Below, piece after piece: positions 20,793 through 29,298 of a stretch of DNA of 64,000 nucleotides. The position numbers and the translations under genes are program-made. Positions within the stretch are counted from its first letter, which is position 1. Every line of letters starts with the position of its first letter. The notes under the pieces are model-generated. The model saw only the letters and a list, made by a program, of their open reading frames with translations, did no database searches and had not been told where the DNA came from. Origin of the DNA: Streptomyces sp. NBC_01446 (GTDB lineage: Bacteria; Actinomycetota; Actinomycetes; Streptomycetales; Streptomycetaceae); the NCBI RefSeq assembly GCF_026340095.1, contig NZ_JAPEPO010000001.1, positions 6,360,001 to 6,424,000 of the forward strand, written 5' to 3'.

Positions 20793-22601
20793 CTAGCCGC
20801 CGTACGCCCCCGAGGCCGTCAGCCGCAGGGCCGTGTCGATCAGCGGAACGTGACTGAACGCCTGCGGGAAGTTGCCGACCTGGCGCTGCAGGCGCGAGTC
20901 CCACTCCTCCGCGAGCAGCCCCAGGTCGTTGCGCAGCGACAGGAGCTTCTCGAAGAGCGTGCGGGCCTCGTCCACGCGGCCGATCATCGCGAGGTCGTCG
21001 GCCATCCAGAACGAGCAGGCGAGGAACGCGCCCTCGTCGCCCTCCAGGCCGTCGACGCCCGCGTCCTCGCCCGTCGTCGGGTAACGCAGAATGAACCCGT
21101 CCGGCGTCGAGAGCTCCCGCTGGATCGCCTCGATCGTGCCGATGACGCGCTTGTCGTCGGGCGGCAGGAAGCCCATCTGCGGGATCAGGAGCAGCGAGGC
21201 GTCCAGCTCCTTCGAGCCGTACGACTGCGTGAACGTGTTGCGCTCCTTGTCGTAGCCCCGCTCGCACACGTCCCGGTGGATGTCGTCGCGCAGTTCGCGC
21301 CACTTCTCCAGCGGCCCGTCCGCGTCACCCGACTCGATGAGCTTGATCGTGCGGTCCACGGCGACCCACGCCATCACCTTCGAGTGAACGAAGTGCCGGC
21401 GCGGCCCGCGCACCTCCCAGATGCCCTCGTCCGGCTCGTCCCAGTGCTTCTCCAGGTAGCGGATCAGCTTGAGCTGGAGCAGCGAGGCGTAGTCGTTGCG
21501 GGTCAGGCCCGTCATATGTGCCAGGTGCAGCGCCTCGGTGACCTCGCCGTACACGTCGAGCTGGAGCTGGTGCGCGGCGCCGTTGCCGACCCGCACCGGC
21601 GCCGAGTTCTCGTAGCCGGGCAGCCAGTCGAGCTCCGCCTCGCCGAGCTCACGCTCGCCCGCGATCCCGTACATGATCTGCAGGTTCTCGGGGTCGCCGG
21701 CGACCGCGCGAAGCAGCCAGTCCCGCCAGGCACGGGCCTCCTCGCGGTAGCCGGTGCGCAGCATGGAGGACAGGGTGATCGCCGCGTCGCGCAGCCAGGT
21801 GTAGCGGTAGTCCCAGTTGCGGACACCGCCGATCTCCTCCGGCAGCGACGTCGTCGGCGCGGCGACGATGCCACCGGTCGGCGCGTACGTCAGGGCCTTG
21901 AGCGTGATCAGCGAACGGACCACGGCCTCGCGGTAGGGCCCGTGGTACGTACAGTGCTCGACCCACTCGCCCCAGAACTCCTCCGTCGCCTCCAGGGACC
22001 CCTCCGGGTCGGGGAGGGCCGGCGGCTTCTGGTGCGAGGGCTGCCACGAGAGGGTGAACGCGATCCGGTCACCCGGCGCCACCGTGAAGTCCGAGTAGGT
22101 CGTCAGGTCCTTGCCGTACGTCTCCGCGGTCGAGTCGAGCCACACGGAGTCGGGGCCCGCGACCGCGACCGTACGGCTGTCGACCTTGTGCACCCACGGC
22201 ACGATCCGCCCGTAGGAGAAGCGCATGCGCAGTGCCGAGCGCATCGGGACGCGGCCGCTGATGCCCTCCACGATCCGGATCAGCTGCGGCGCGCCGTCAC
22301 GCGGCGGCATGAAATCGGTCACGCGGACCGTGCCGCGGGGGGTGTCCCATTCGGATTCGAGGATCAGGGAATCGCCGCGGTACGTCCGGCGCGCCGCGGT
22401 CGGCGGCTCGGCCTCCGGCGCGTGCGCCGGTCCCAGCCGCCAGAAGCCGTGTTCCTCGGTGCCGAGCAGGCCGGCGAAAATGGCATGCGAGTCGAAGCGT
22501 GGGAGGCACAGCCAGTCGACTGTTCCGTCCCGGCAGACCAGGGCAGCGGTCTGCATGTCTCCGATGAGTGCGTAGTCCTCGATGCGCCCGGCCACGTGCA
22601 T
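20793..22601 (-). CDS. Glycoside hydrolase family 15 protein (glucoamylase/trehalase-like)
   Basis: 602 aa from ATG 22601 (MHVAGRIEDYALIGDMQTAAL). The GTG at 22595 has GGAG at better spacing (6 nt) and may be the real start. An N-terminal beta-sandwich precedes an (alpha/alpha)6 barrel with GH15 hallmarks: NWDYRYTWLRDA near residue 285, the general acid region DEGIWEVRG, and the catalytic base region LLAEEWD. There is no signal peptide, so it acts in the cytoplasm, unlike secreted glucoamylases. Actinobacterial cytoplasmic GH15 proteins of this type include trehalases, so trehalose or a malto-oligosaccharide is the likely substrate. Transcribed away from pyrG. Confidence 0.94.
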   Translation of the reverse strand: MHVAGRIEDYALIGDMQTAALVCRDGTVDWLCLPRFDSHAIFAGLLGTEEHGFWRLGPAHAPEAEPPTAARRTYRGDSLILESEWDTPRGTVRVTDFMPPRDGAPQLIRIVEGISGRVPMRSALRMRFSYGRIVPWVHKVDSRTVAVAGPDSVWLDSTAETYGKDLTTYSDFTVAPGDRIAFTLSWQPSHQKPPALPDPEGSLEATEEFWGEWVEHCTYHGPYREAVVRSLITLKALTYAPTGGIVAAPTTSLPEEIGGVRNWDYRYTWLRDAAITLSSMLRTGYREEARAWRDWLLRAVAGDPENLQIMYGIAGERELGEAELDWLPGYENSAPVRVGNGAAHQLQLDVYGEVTEALHLAHMTGLTRNDYASLLQLKLIRYLEKHWDEPDEGIWEVRGPRRHFVHSKVMAWVAVDRTIKLIESGDADGPLEKWRELRDDIHRDVCERGYDKERNTFTQSYGSKELDASLLLIPQMGFLPPDDKRVIGTIEAIQRELSTPDGFILRYPTTGEDAGVDGLEGDEGAFLACSFWMADDLAMIGRVDEARTLFEKLLSLRNDLGLLAEEWDSRLQRQVGNFPQAFSHVPLIDTALRLTASGAYGG

Positions 22602-23059
22602 CTCCAGTCGAACGGCCACGTACGCCCCCGGAAGGGCGATCGCTCTGCGGTCTCTGCGGTCAAGGGTTCGTGTTGGTGCGTCGTCGTGAGAAACGAACTG
22701 ACGAGCTCTTGTTCCGGGAGTAACGGGCGGGGGTAGTGCCGTTTGCCGGCCTGGCTCGGCAGCGAGTGTCCGAGCAGGATACGACGCAGCGCGGTGATCC
22801 GCGCGCCGGTCCCGGCAACGAAGGTGGGCCGAAAGAGTGAGCGGCGGGTGAGGTTTCGGTGATGCTGTGGTGAGGCATGTGCGGAGCGTGGCCGGAAGCA
22901 GCCTCGCCCACTCGCTGTTACCCTGGTAGCCCGTGGACCGGTGCGCTTCTGCGAGCAGTCGAAGCCCCCGAACCCGCAGCGACGGCACCCCCGGAAATCT
23001 CCGGACCAGGCAAGCCGGTACGCATTCCAGACCGCGACCACGGGAGCCCCCTCTTGGCC
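22602..23059. other. Divergent control region between GH15 gene and pyrG
   Basis: 458 bp with no credible gene or tRNA. It must hold the promoters for both flanking genes. TACCCT at 22919-22924 is a possible pyrG -10 element, but I see no matching -35. GGGAG at 23042-23046 is the only ribosome-binding-site candidate for pyrG. No pyrimidine attenuator-like G-run or terminator hairpin is visible. Confidence 0.5.
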
Positions 23060-24733
23060 ATGACGCCCAAATCCACGACGACCAAGCACATCTTCGTCAC
23101 CGGGGGTGTCGCCTCCTCCCTCGGCAAGGGGCTGACGGCCTCCAGCCTGGGTGCGCTCCTCAAGGCGCGTGGTCTGCGGGTCACGATGCAGAAGCTCGAC
23201 CCGTACCTGAACGTCGACCCCGGGACGATGAACCCGTTCCAGCACGGTGAGGTCTTCGTCACCAACGACGGCGCCGAGACCGACCTGGACATCGGCCACT
23301 ACGAGCGCTTCCTCGACGTGGATCTGGACGGCACGGCCAACGTCACCACCGGCCAGGTCTACTCCCAGGTGATCGCCAAGGAGCGGCGCGGCGAATACCT
23401 CGGAGACACCGTCCAGGTCATCCCGCACATCACGAACGAGATCAAGCACCGCATCCGCCGCATGGCCACGGACGACGTCGACGTCGTCATCACCGAGGTC
23501 GGCGGCACGGTCGGCGACATCGAGTCCCTGCCGTTCCTGGAGACCGTCCGCCAGGTCCGCCACGAGGTCGGCCGCGACAACGTCTTCGTCGTGCACATCT
23601 CGCTGCTGCCCTACATCGGCCCCTCCGGTGAGCTGAAGACCAAGCCGACCCAGCACTCGGTCGCCGCCCTGCGCAACATCGGTATCCAGCCGGACGCGAT
23701 CGTCCTGCGCGCCGACCGCGAGGTGCCCACCGCGATCAAGCGCAAGATCTCCCTGATGTGCGACGTCGACGAGGCGGCCGTCGTCGCGGCCATCGACGCC
23801 CCGTCGATCTACGACATCCCGAAGGTCCTGCACACCGAAGGCCTGGACGCCTACGTCGTCCGCAAGCTGGACCTGCCGTTCCGCGACGTGGACTGGACGA
23901 CCTGGGACGACCTGCTCGACCGCGTCCACAACCCCGACCACGAGATCGTCATGGCGCTCGTCGGCAAGTACATCGACCTGCCCGACGCCTACCTGTCGGT
24001 GACCGAGGCGCTGCGCGCCGGCGGCTTCGCCAACAAGGCCCGCGTCAAGATCAAGTGGGTCGCGTCCGACGACTGCAAGACCGCGGCCGGCGCCAAGAAG
24101 CAGCTCGGTGACGTGGACGCGATCTGCATCCCCGGCGGCTTCGGCGACCGCGGCGTGTCCGGCAAGGTCGGCGCCATCCAGTTCGCCCGCGAGAACAAGA
24201 TCCCGCTGCTCGGCCTCTGCCTCGGTCTGCAGTGCATCGTGATCGAGGCCGCGCGGAACCTGGCCGACATCCCCGACGCGAACTCCACCGAGTTCGACGC
24301 CGCGACCGCGCACCCGGTCATCTCCACGATGGCCGAGCAGCTCGACATCGTCGCAGGTGAGGGCGACATGGGCGGCACCATGCGGCTGGGCATGTACCCG
24401 GCGAAGCTCGCCGAGGGCTCCATCGCGCGCGAGGTGTACGACGGCAAGGAGTACGTCGAGGAGCGCCACCGTCACCGCTACGAGGTGAACAACTCCTACC
24501 GCGCCGAGCTGGAGAAGAAGGCCGGTCTGCAGTTCTCCGGCACGTCGCCGGACGGCAAGCTCGTGGAGTACGTGGAGTACCCGCGTGAGGTGCACCCTTA
24601 CCTGGTCGCGACCCAGGCGCACCCCGAGCTCCGCTCCCGCCCGACCCGCCCGCACCCGCTCTTCGCGGGCCTGGTGAAGGCGGCCGTCGAGCGCAAGACC
24701 GGCGCCGCGGCGAACGGCAAGAAGGCCAAGTAA
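23060..24733 (+). CDS. pyrG: CTP synthase
   Basis: 557 aa from ATG 23060 (MTPKSTTTKHIFVTGGVASS). GGGAG lies 13 nt upstream, which better suits an in-frame TTG at 23054. The N-terminal amidoligase domain has the ATP/Mg site GGVASSLGKG. The C-terminal class I glutamine amidotransferase domain has the nucleophile elbow GLCLGLQC and the His/Glu pair near AHPELRSRP. The enzyme makes CTP from UTP, ATP and glutamine. It is housekeeping; the position between recN and a Nudix gene is conserved in actinobacteria. Confidence 0.98.
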   Translation: MTPKSTTTKHIFVTGGVASSLGKGLTASSLGALLKARGLRVTMQKLDPYLNVDPGTMNPFQHGEVFVTNDGAETDLDIGHYERFLDVDLDGTANVTTGQVYSQVIAKERRGEYLGDTVQVIPHITNEIKHRIRRMATDDVDVVITEVGGTVGDIESLPFLETVRQVRHEVGRDNVFVVHISLLPYIGPSGELKTKPTQHSVAALRNIGIQPDAIVLRADREVPTAIKRKISLMCDVDEAAVVAAIDAPSIYDIPKVLHTEGLDAYVVRKLDLPFRDVDWTTWDDLLDRVHNPDHEIVMALVGKYIDLPDAYLSVTEALRAGGFANKARVKIKWVASDDCKTAAGAKKQLGDVDAICIPGGFGDRGVSGKVGAIQFARENKIPLLGLCLGLQCIVIEAARNLADIPDANSTEFDAATAHPVISTMAEQLDIVAGEGDMGGTMRLGMYPAKLAEGSIAREVYDGKEYVEERHRHRYEVNNSYRAELEKKAGLQFSGTSPDGKLVEYVEYPREVHPYLVATQAHPELRSRPTRPHPLFAGLVKAAVERKTGAAANGKKAK

Positions 24734-24842
24734 GCCGTGTAGGACATGGGTTGTACGGTTGCCGGGGTGCGTGCCTTTTGGGGTACGTGCCCCGGTTTCT
24801 GTTCCCCGGTTTCTTTTTATGCGCGTAGGAGGACCTGTCGAC

Positions 24843-25472
24843 ATGACGACGATCAAGGACACCGCCGAGGAGTGGGAGGTCCGGGCGACCGAGACCCCGT
24901 TCGTCGGGAACAAGACCTCTGTGCGCACCGACGACGTGGTCATGCCCGACGGCTCGGTCGTCCGCCGCGACTACCAGGTCCACCCCGGCTCCGTCGCCGT
25001 CCTCGCCCTCGACGACCAGGGCCGCGTCCTGATCCTCAAGCAGTACCGCCACCCCGTGCGGCACAAGCTCTGGGAGATCCCGGCCGGACTCCTCGACATC
25101 CCCGGCGAGAACCCGCTGCACGCGGCCCAGCGCGAGCTCTACGAGGAGGCGCACGTCAAGGCGGAGGACTGGCGCGTCCTCACCGACGTCTACACGACGC
25201 CCGGCGGCTGCTCCGAGGCCGTCCGCATCTTCCTGGCCCGCGACCTGTCCGAGGCGGAGGGCGAGCGCTTCGAGGTGGAGGACGAGGAGGCCGACATGGA
25301 GCTGGCCCGCGTCCCGCTGGAGGAGCTCGTACACGGTGTGCTGGCCGGCGAGCTGCACAACAACTGCCTGGTGGTGGGGACGCTCGCGCTGACCGCCGTG
25401 CAGGCCGGTGACGGCGTGGAGTCGCTGCGGCCGGCCGAGGCGCCCTGGCCCGCCCGGCCGTTCGCGGCGTAG
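24843..25472 (+). CDS. ADP-ribose pyrophosphatase-type Nudix hydrolase
   Basis: 209 aa. ATG 24843 has AGGAGG 9 nt upstream. The Nudix box is GLLDIPGE-x7-RELYEEAHV. Compared with the consensus it has one extra residue between the first Gly and Glu, and His replaces the last Gly; the metal-binding EE pair is kept. VHPGSVAVLALDDQ and the proline-rich loop fit the ADPRase subfamily, which cleaves ADP-ribose to AMP and ribose-5-phosphate. It follows pyrG by 109 bp, the same order as in mycobacteria. Confidence 0.94.
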   Translation: MTTIKDTAEEWEVRATETPFVGNKTSVRTDDVVMPDGSVVRRDYQVHPGSVAVLALDDQGRVLILKQYRHPVRHKLWEIPAGLLDIPGENPLHAAQRELYEEAHVKAEDWRVLTDVYTTPGGCSEAVRIFLARDLSEAEGERFEVEDEEADMELARVPLEELVHGVLAGELHNNCLVVGTLALTAVQAGDGVESLRPAEAPWPARPFAA

Positions 25473-25485
25473 GTACGGCCGTGCG

Positions 25486-25517
25486 CCGGAGGGGCTGATT
25501 CCGATCAGCCCCTCCGG
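25486..25517 (+). terminator. Hairpin terminator after the Nudix gene
   Basis: 14-bp perfect arms (25486-25499, 25504-25517; CCGGAGGGGCTGAT) with a 4-nt loop lie 13 nt after the stop codon. No T-run, typical for Streptomyces. Confidence 0.85.
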
Positions 25518-25652
25518 TCACACCATCCGCTGATCCGATTGAGGGACACCTCCGTGCCGCCCACCAGGGAACGCCGTTCCGCCTGAACTAGGCTCTGAAA
25601 GCGTCCCGCCCGCACCCCGGCGGGTTCGGCGCAGGTGGACGGAGCGTGGCCC

Positions 25653-27692
25653 GTGACGGATCAGGCGGTCGAACCGAAGGACGGACTGAAGGGCAGTCAG
25701 TTCCTGGGCCGCAGCCGTGAGTTGAAGGAACTACGCGCCGACATCGAGCGCGCGGGACTCGACACGATCGCCGGGCGCAAAGCGCCACGCGCGCGCGTCC
25801 TGCTCATCGCGGGCCGCCCGGGATCCGGTCGCACCGCGCTCGCCGAGGAACTCCTGGGCCAGGTCGCCGCCGGCTACCCGGACGGCATCCTGCGGACCCG
25901 CCTCACCGCCCCGGACGGCACCCGCGTCCCCACCGAACGCACCGCACGCGAACTCCTCGACACCCTCGATCTGCCCGCGCCGCCCGGCGAAGGCGAGGAC
26001 GACCTCGCCGAGCGGCTGCGCGAAGGGCTCTCCGTCCGCAGGGTCGTGCTGTTCCTCGACGACGCGGCGGACGCCGAACAGGTCGACCCGCTGCTCCCCG
26101 AAACCCCCGACTGCCTGGTCGTCGCCGTGTCCGAGGGGCCACTGACCGGAATCTCCGACGTGCGGCCCTGCACGCTCGGCGGCCTCGACACGAAGTCCGC
26201 CCTCGAACTGCTCGGCCGGCACACCGGATCGGTCCGCATCACCGTCGACCCGCGCTCCGCGGAGTCCCTCGTCGAGGAGTGCGGGTCGCAGCCCGCGGCG
26301 CTCAGGCTGGCCGGCGGCTGGCTCGCCGTACGCCCCAAGGAGGCCGTGGCGGACCTGGCCAAGCAGCTGCACGCCCAGGCCGACGACGGGCCCGCGCTCG
26401 CCCGCGTCTTCCAGCACGCCTACGCGTCCCTGCCGGTGCCCGCCGCCCGGATACTGCGCTACCTGTCCCTCGCCCCCGAAGGCCATGTCGACCCGCACAC
26501 CGCGTCCGCGCTGGCCGGCTGCTCCGTCTCCGCCGCGCAGACCACCCTCGACGACTTCACGGTGCTCGGCCTGGTCGAGCGGATCGGCTCCGAACTGCCG
26601 CAGTACGAGGTGCCCGGCTGCCTGATGCCGCTCCTGCGCGGCCTGACCGAGACCCACGACCGGCCGGGCGAGGTGCAGCTCGCCCGCGCCCGCATGCTGG
26701 AGCGCACGGTGCGGCTGCTCCACTCCTGCCGGGCGATCACCGAACCGGACGGCTCGCCCGCCCGCAAGAAGCTCGCGGGGCTGCCCCGCGCCCTGCGTTT
26801 CCCGAGCTCCGCGGCGGGCGCCGAGTGGTTGCGGGTCCGGCGGCCCGCGCTCCTGGCCGCCGCCCGCCTCGCCGTCGCCGACGGGGAGCTCGACACCCTG
26901 GCCAGGCGCCTGATGGCGGCCCTGGCGCGGGCCCTGGCCGCGCATGTCGGCGCCGAGGCCGCCGCCCCCGACCTCTACGGCATCCACCGCCTCGTCCTCG
27001 ACGTCGCCGAGCGCAGGAACCTGCCCCGCGAGAAGGCCGCGGCCCTCCTGAACCTCGCCGACCTCGACGCGCGGACCGGCCGCACCCAGGAGGCCCTCAC
27101 CCGATACCGGGCCGCTCTGGACGCCGGACGCGAAGCCAGGGACCCGTACGCGACCGGCCGCGCGATGGAATCCGTAGGCGGCACGTACCAGGAGCTGGGG
27201 GACTGGTACCGGGCCGCCGACTGGTACGGGCGCGCCCTCGCCCAGCGGCTCACCCGCGGCGAGCGCGCCGACGCCGCGCGGCTGCACGGCCGCATCGGGA
27301 CGGTGAACACCTACGCGGGCCGCTACGGCGACGCGCTGCGCAGCTGGCGCTCGGCCGCCGCCGGGTACCGCAAGGAGGGCGATGTCGCAGCGCAGGCGCG
27401 GGCGTTGAGCGAGATGGCGCGTGTCCAGGAGTACGCGGGCCGGCCCGAGGAGTCGCTGCACACCTGCCAGGAAGCGGTCGAGTGGGCGCGCCAGGCCAAG
27501 GACGTGCGACTGCAGGCCGCGCTGCAGCTCCGCCTGGCCGACACGCTCGACCGGCTCGGCGACCCCGCGGCCGCGAAGCTGCACCGCGGTGCGGCCGAGC
27601 GCATGCTGGGAGAGGAGCTGCCGATCGAAGGAATGACTCCAGAACAAGGTGCTGATGCCTACGAAATCCGTAGTGCATCCGAAGAAGATTGA
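25653..27692 (+). CDS. NTPase with C-terminal TPR repeats (NB-ARC/SARP-associated type)
   Basis: 679 aa from GTG 25653, which has GGAG 8 nt upstream; ATG 25635 is weaker. Walker A GRPGSGRT is at about 54-61 and Walker B (VVLFLDDAAD) near 143. A winged-helix-like region (LRYLSLAPEGHVDPHTASALAG) follows near 275. The last 220 residues are TPR repeats with typical Y/A spacing (TRYRAALDAGREARDPYATGRAM, ADWYGRALAQRLTRG). This is the architecture of STAND-class signalling ATPases, but with no DNA-binding or effector domain visible at the N-terminus. It has no signal peptide. Role unknown. It lies alone between the Nudix terminator and the ald promoter. Confidence 0.88.
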   Translation: MTDQAVEPKDGLKGSQFLGRSRELKELRADIERAGLDTIAGRKAPRARVLLIAGRPGSGRTALAEELLGQVAAGYPDGILRTRLTAPDGTRVPTERTARELLDTLDLPAPPGEGEDDLAERLREGLSVRRVVLFLDDAADAEQVDPLLPETPDCLVVAVSEGPLTGISDVRPCTLGGLDTKSALELLGRHTGSVRITVDPRSAESLVEECGSQPAALRLAGGWLAVRPKEAVADLAKQLHAQADDGPALARVFQHAYASLPVPAARILRYLSLAPEGHVDPHTASALAGCSVSAAQTTLDDFTVLGLVERIGSELPQYEVPGCLMPLLRGLTETHDRPGEVQLARARMLERTVRLLHSCRAITEPDGSPARKKLAGLPRALRFPSSAAGAEWLRVRRPALLAAARLAVADGELDTLARRLMAALARALAAHVGAEAAAPDLYGIHRLVLDVAERRNLPREKAAALLNLADLDARTGRTQEALTRYRAALDAGREARDPYATGRAMESVGGTYQELGDWYRAADWYGRALAQRLTRGERADAARLHGRIGTVNTYAGRYGDALRSWRSAAAGYRKEGDVAAQARALSEMARVQEYAGRPEESLHTCQEAVEWARQAKDVRLQAALQLRLADTLDRLGDPAAAKLHRGAAERMLGEELPIEGMTPEQGADAYEIRSASEED

Positions 27693-27705
27693 TGCTTTGA
27701 AAGGC

Positions 27706-27733
27706 TAGACAGCTAGAAATCCTTCATTAGACT
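27706..27733 (+). promoter_or_regulatory. Probable ald promoter
   Basis: TAGACA (27706-27711, one mismatch to TTGACA), a 16-nt spacer, then TAGACT (27728-27733). It implies an mRNA leader of about 95 nt before ald. The region is noticeably more A+T-rich than its surroundings. Confidence 0.45.
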
Positions 27734-27836
27734 GGCTCCGCCGCGTACTTCCGTGGTGTCTCCCGGTGCGCCCCCAAGCGCACGGGTATGTAGTGCATTG
27801 CCCGAGAAATCCCTGAGCCAAGGACCGTGATCGACG

Positions 27837-28952
27837 ATGAAGGTCGGCATCCCCCGCGAGGTCAAGAACAACGAGTTCCGGGTGGCCATCACCCCCGCCG
27901 GTGTGCACGAGCTCGTGCGCAACGGCCACCAGGTCTTCGTCGAGCAGAACGCCGGTGTCGGCTCCTCGATCACGGACGACGAGTACGTCTCGGCCGGTGC
28001 GCAGATCCTCGGCACCGCCGACGAGGTCTGGGGCACCGCTGACCTGCTCCTGAAGGTCAAGGAGCCGATCGCGGAGGAGTACCACCGCCTCCGCAAGGAC
28101 CAGACGCTCTTCACCTACCTGCACCTCGCCGCCTCCAAGGAGTGCACGGACGCGCTCCTGGAGTCCGGCACCACCGCCATCGCCTACGAGACGGTCGAGA
28201 CCGCGAACCGCGCGCTCCCGCTGCTCGCCCCGATGTCCGAGGTCGCGGGCCGCCTGGCCCCGCAGGTCGGCGCCTACCACCTGATGGCCGCCAACGGCGG
28301 CCGCGGTGTCCTGCCGGGCGGTGTCCCGGGCGTGCTCGCCGCCAGGGCCGTCGTCATCGGCGGCGGCGTCTCCGGCTGGAACGCCGCGCAGATCGCCATC
28401 GGCATGGGCTTCCACGTGACCCTGCTCGACCGCGACATCAACAAGCTCAAGGAAGCCGACAAGATCTTCGGTACGAAGATCCAGACCGTCGTCTCCAACG
28501 CCTTCGAGCTCGAGAAGGCGTGCCTCGAGGCCGACCTGGTCATCGGCGCCGTCCTCATCCCGGGCGCCAAGGCCCCGAAGCTGGTCACCAACGAGCTCGT
28601 CTCCCGCATGAAGCCGGGAAGTGTCCTTGTCGACATCGCGATCGACCAGGGCGGCTGCTTCGAGGACTCGCACCCGACGACGCACGCCGAGCCGACCTTC
28701 CCGGTCCACAACTCGGTCTTCTACTGCGTCGCCAACATGCCCGGCGCCGTGCCCAACACGTCGACGTACGCGCTGACGAACGCCACGCTGCCGTACATCG
28801 TCGAGCTCGCGAACCGCGGCTGGGCCGAGGCGCTGCGCCGCGACCCGGCGCTCGCCCTGGGCCTCAACACCCATGACGGCAAGGTGGTTTACCGCGAGGT
28901 CGCCGAGTCCCACGGCCTCGAGCACACCGAGCTGGAGTCCCTGCTCGGCTGA
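27837..28952 (+). CDS. ald: Alanine dehydrogenase
   Basis: 371 aa, starting MKVGIPREVKNNEFRVAITP, the family signature of alanine dehydrogenase/transhydrogenase proteins. Lysine and histidine of the substrate pocket are in LLKVKEP and YLHLAA. The NAD-binding Rossmann motif is VIGGGVSGWNAA near residue 175. It interconverts L-alanine and pyruvate with NAD and ammonia, in the cytoplasm. Length is exactly typical. It is monocistronic, between its own promoter and the hairpin at 29007. Confidence 0.98.
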   Translation: MKVGIPREVKNNEFRVAITPAGVHELVRNGHQVFVEQNAGVGSSITDDEYVSAGAQILGTADEVWGTADLLLKVKEPIAEEYHRLRKDQTLFTYLHLAASKECTDALLESGTTAIAYETVETANRALPLLAPMSEVAGRLAPQVGAYHLMAANGGRGVLPGGVPGVLAARAVVIGGGVSGWNAAQIAIGMGFHVTLLDRDINKLKEADKIFGTKIQTVVSNAFELEKACLEADLVIGAVLIPGAKAPKLVTNELVSRMKPGSVLVDIAIDQGGCFEDSHPTTHAEPTFPVHNSVFYCVANMPGAVPNTSTYALTNATLPYIVELANRGWAEALRRDPALALGLNTHDGKVVYREVAESHGLEHTELESLLG

Positions 28953-29006
28953 CGTCGACGACTCATCGACCACTTTCGTCAACGGAAGTCGTCAATCTCA
29001 CGCCTG

Positions 29007-29034
29007 CGGCCGGACCTTGTGAGGGGTCCGGCCG
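29007..29034 (+). terminator. Hairpin terminator after ald
   Basis: 10-bp perfect arms (29007-29016 CGGCCGGACC, 29025-29034) with an 8-nt loop, about 55 nt after the ald stop. No T-run. Confidence 0.7.
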
Positions 29035-29137
29035 TATGCGTATCACTTGGGCATCAATACGGACTTGGTCAACTCGCCTCGAACGTAACCCTTTAACCGA
29101 TTCGCGCACCCGCGAAACGCTTCGAACCGACGCCGTG

Positions 29138-29156
29138 CACCCTTGACACAAGGGTG
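29138..29156. promoter_or_regulatory. Palindrome upstream of the parA-like operon
   Basis: CACCCTTG-ACA-CAAGGGTG is a perfect 8-bp inverted repeat with a 3-nt centre, and TTGACA (29143-29148) lies inside it. The rest of the 346-bp gap between ald and the parA-like gene holds the ald terminator, this element and the promoter at 29197. It could be an operator or a second -35 region; no matching -10 is obvious. Confidence 0.45.
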
Positions 29157-29196
29157 TTCCGTTGCCGACACATCGGGCCGGGTCCGGCGGATTGTG

Positions 29197-29226
29197 TTGC
29201 TGCGGAGTGGTGACACGCCATAGAGT
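29197..29226 (+). promoter_or_regulatory. Probable promoter of the parA-like/scpAB operon
   Basis: TTGCTG (29197-29202), an 18-nt spacer and TAGAGT (29221-29226) fit a vegetative sigma (HrdB-type) promoter. Transcription would start near 29233, leaving a leader of about 65 nt with AAGGAGG at 29281-29287. Confidence 0.6.
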
Positions 29227-29298
29227 CGCCAACCGTCGGCATGGTGCCACGCTGACCTATCTAGAAGTTTCCTGGTCACCAAGGAGGTAAGACGACTT

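Noticed and set aside
19014..22736. A 1240-codon plus-strand open frame opposite the PucR and GH15 genes.
   Set aside because: It spans two well-supported opposite genes and their terminator. Its Arg/Gly/Gln-rich sequence shows no domain and comes from high third-position GC on the other strand.
22364..24943. An 859-codon minus-strand frame opposite pyrG.
   Set aside because: pyrG is unmistakable on the plus strand; the antisense sequence is repetitive Val/Asp/Leu noise.
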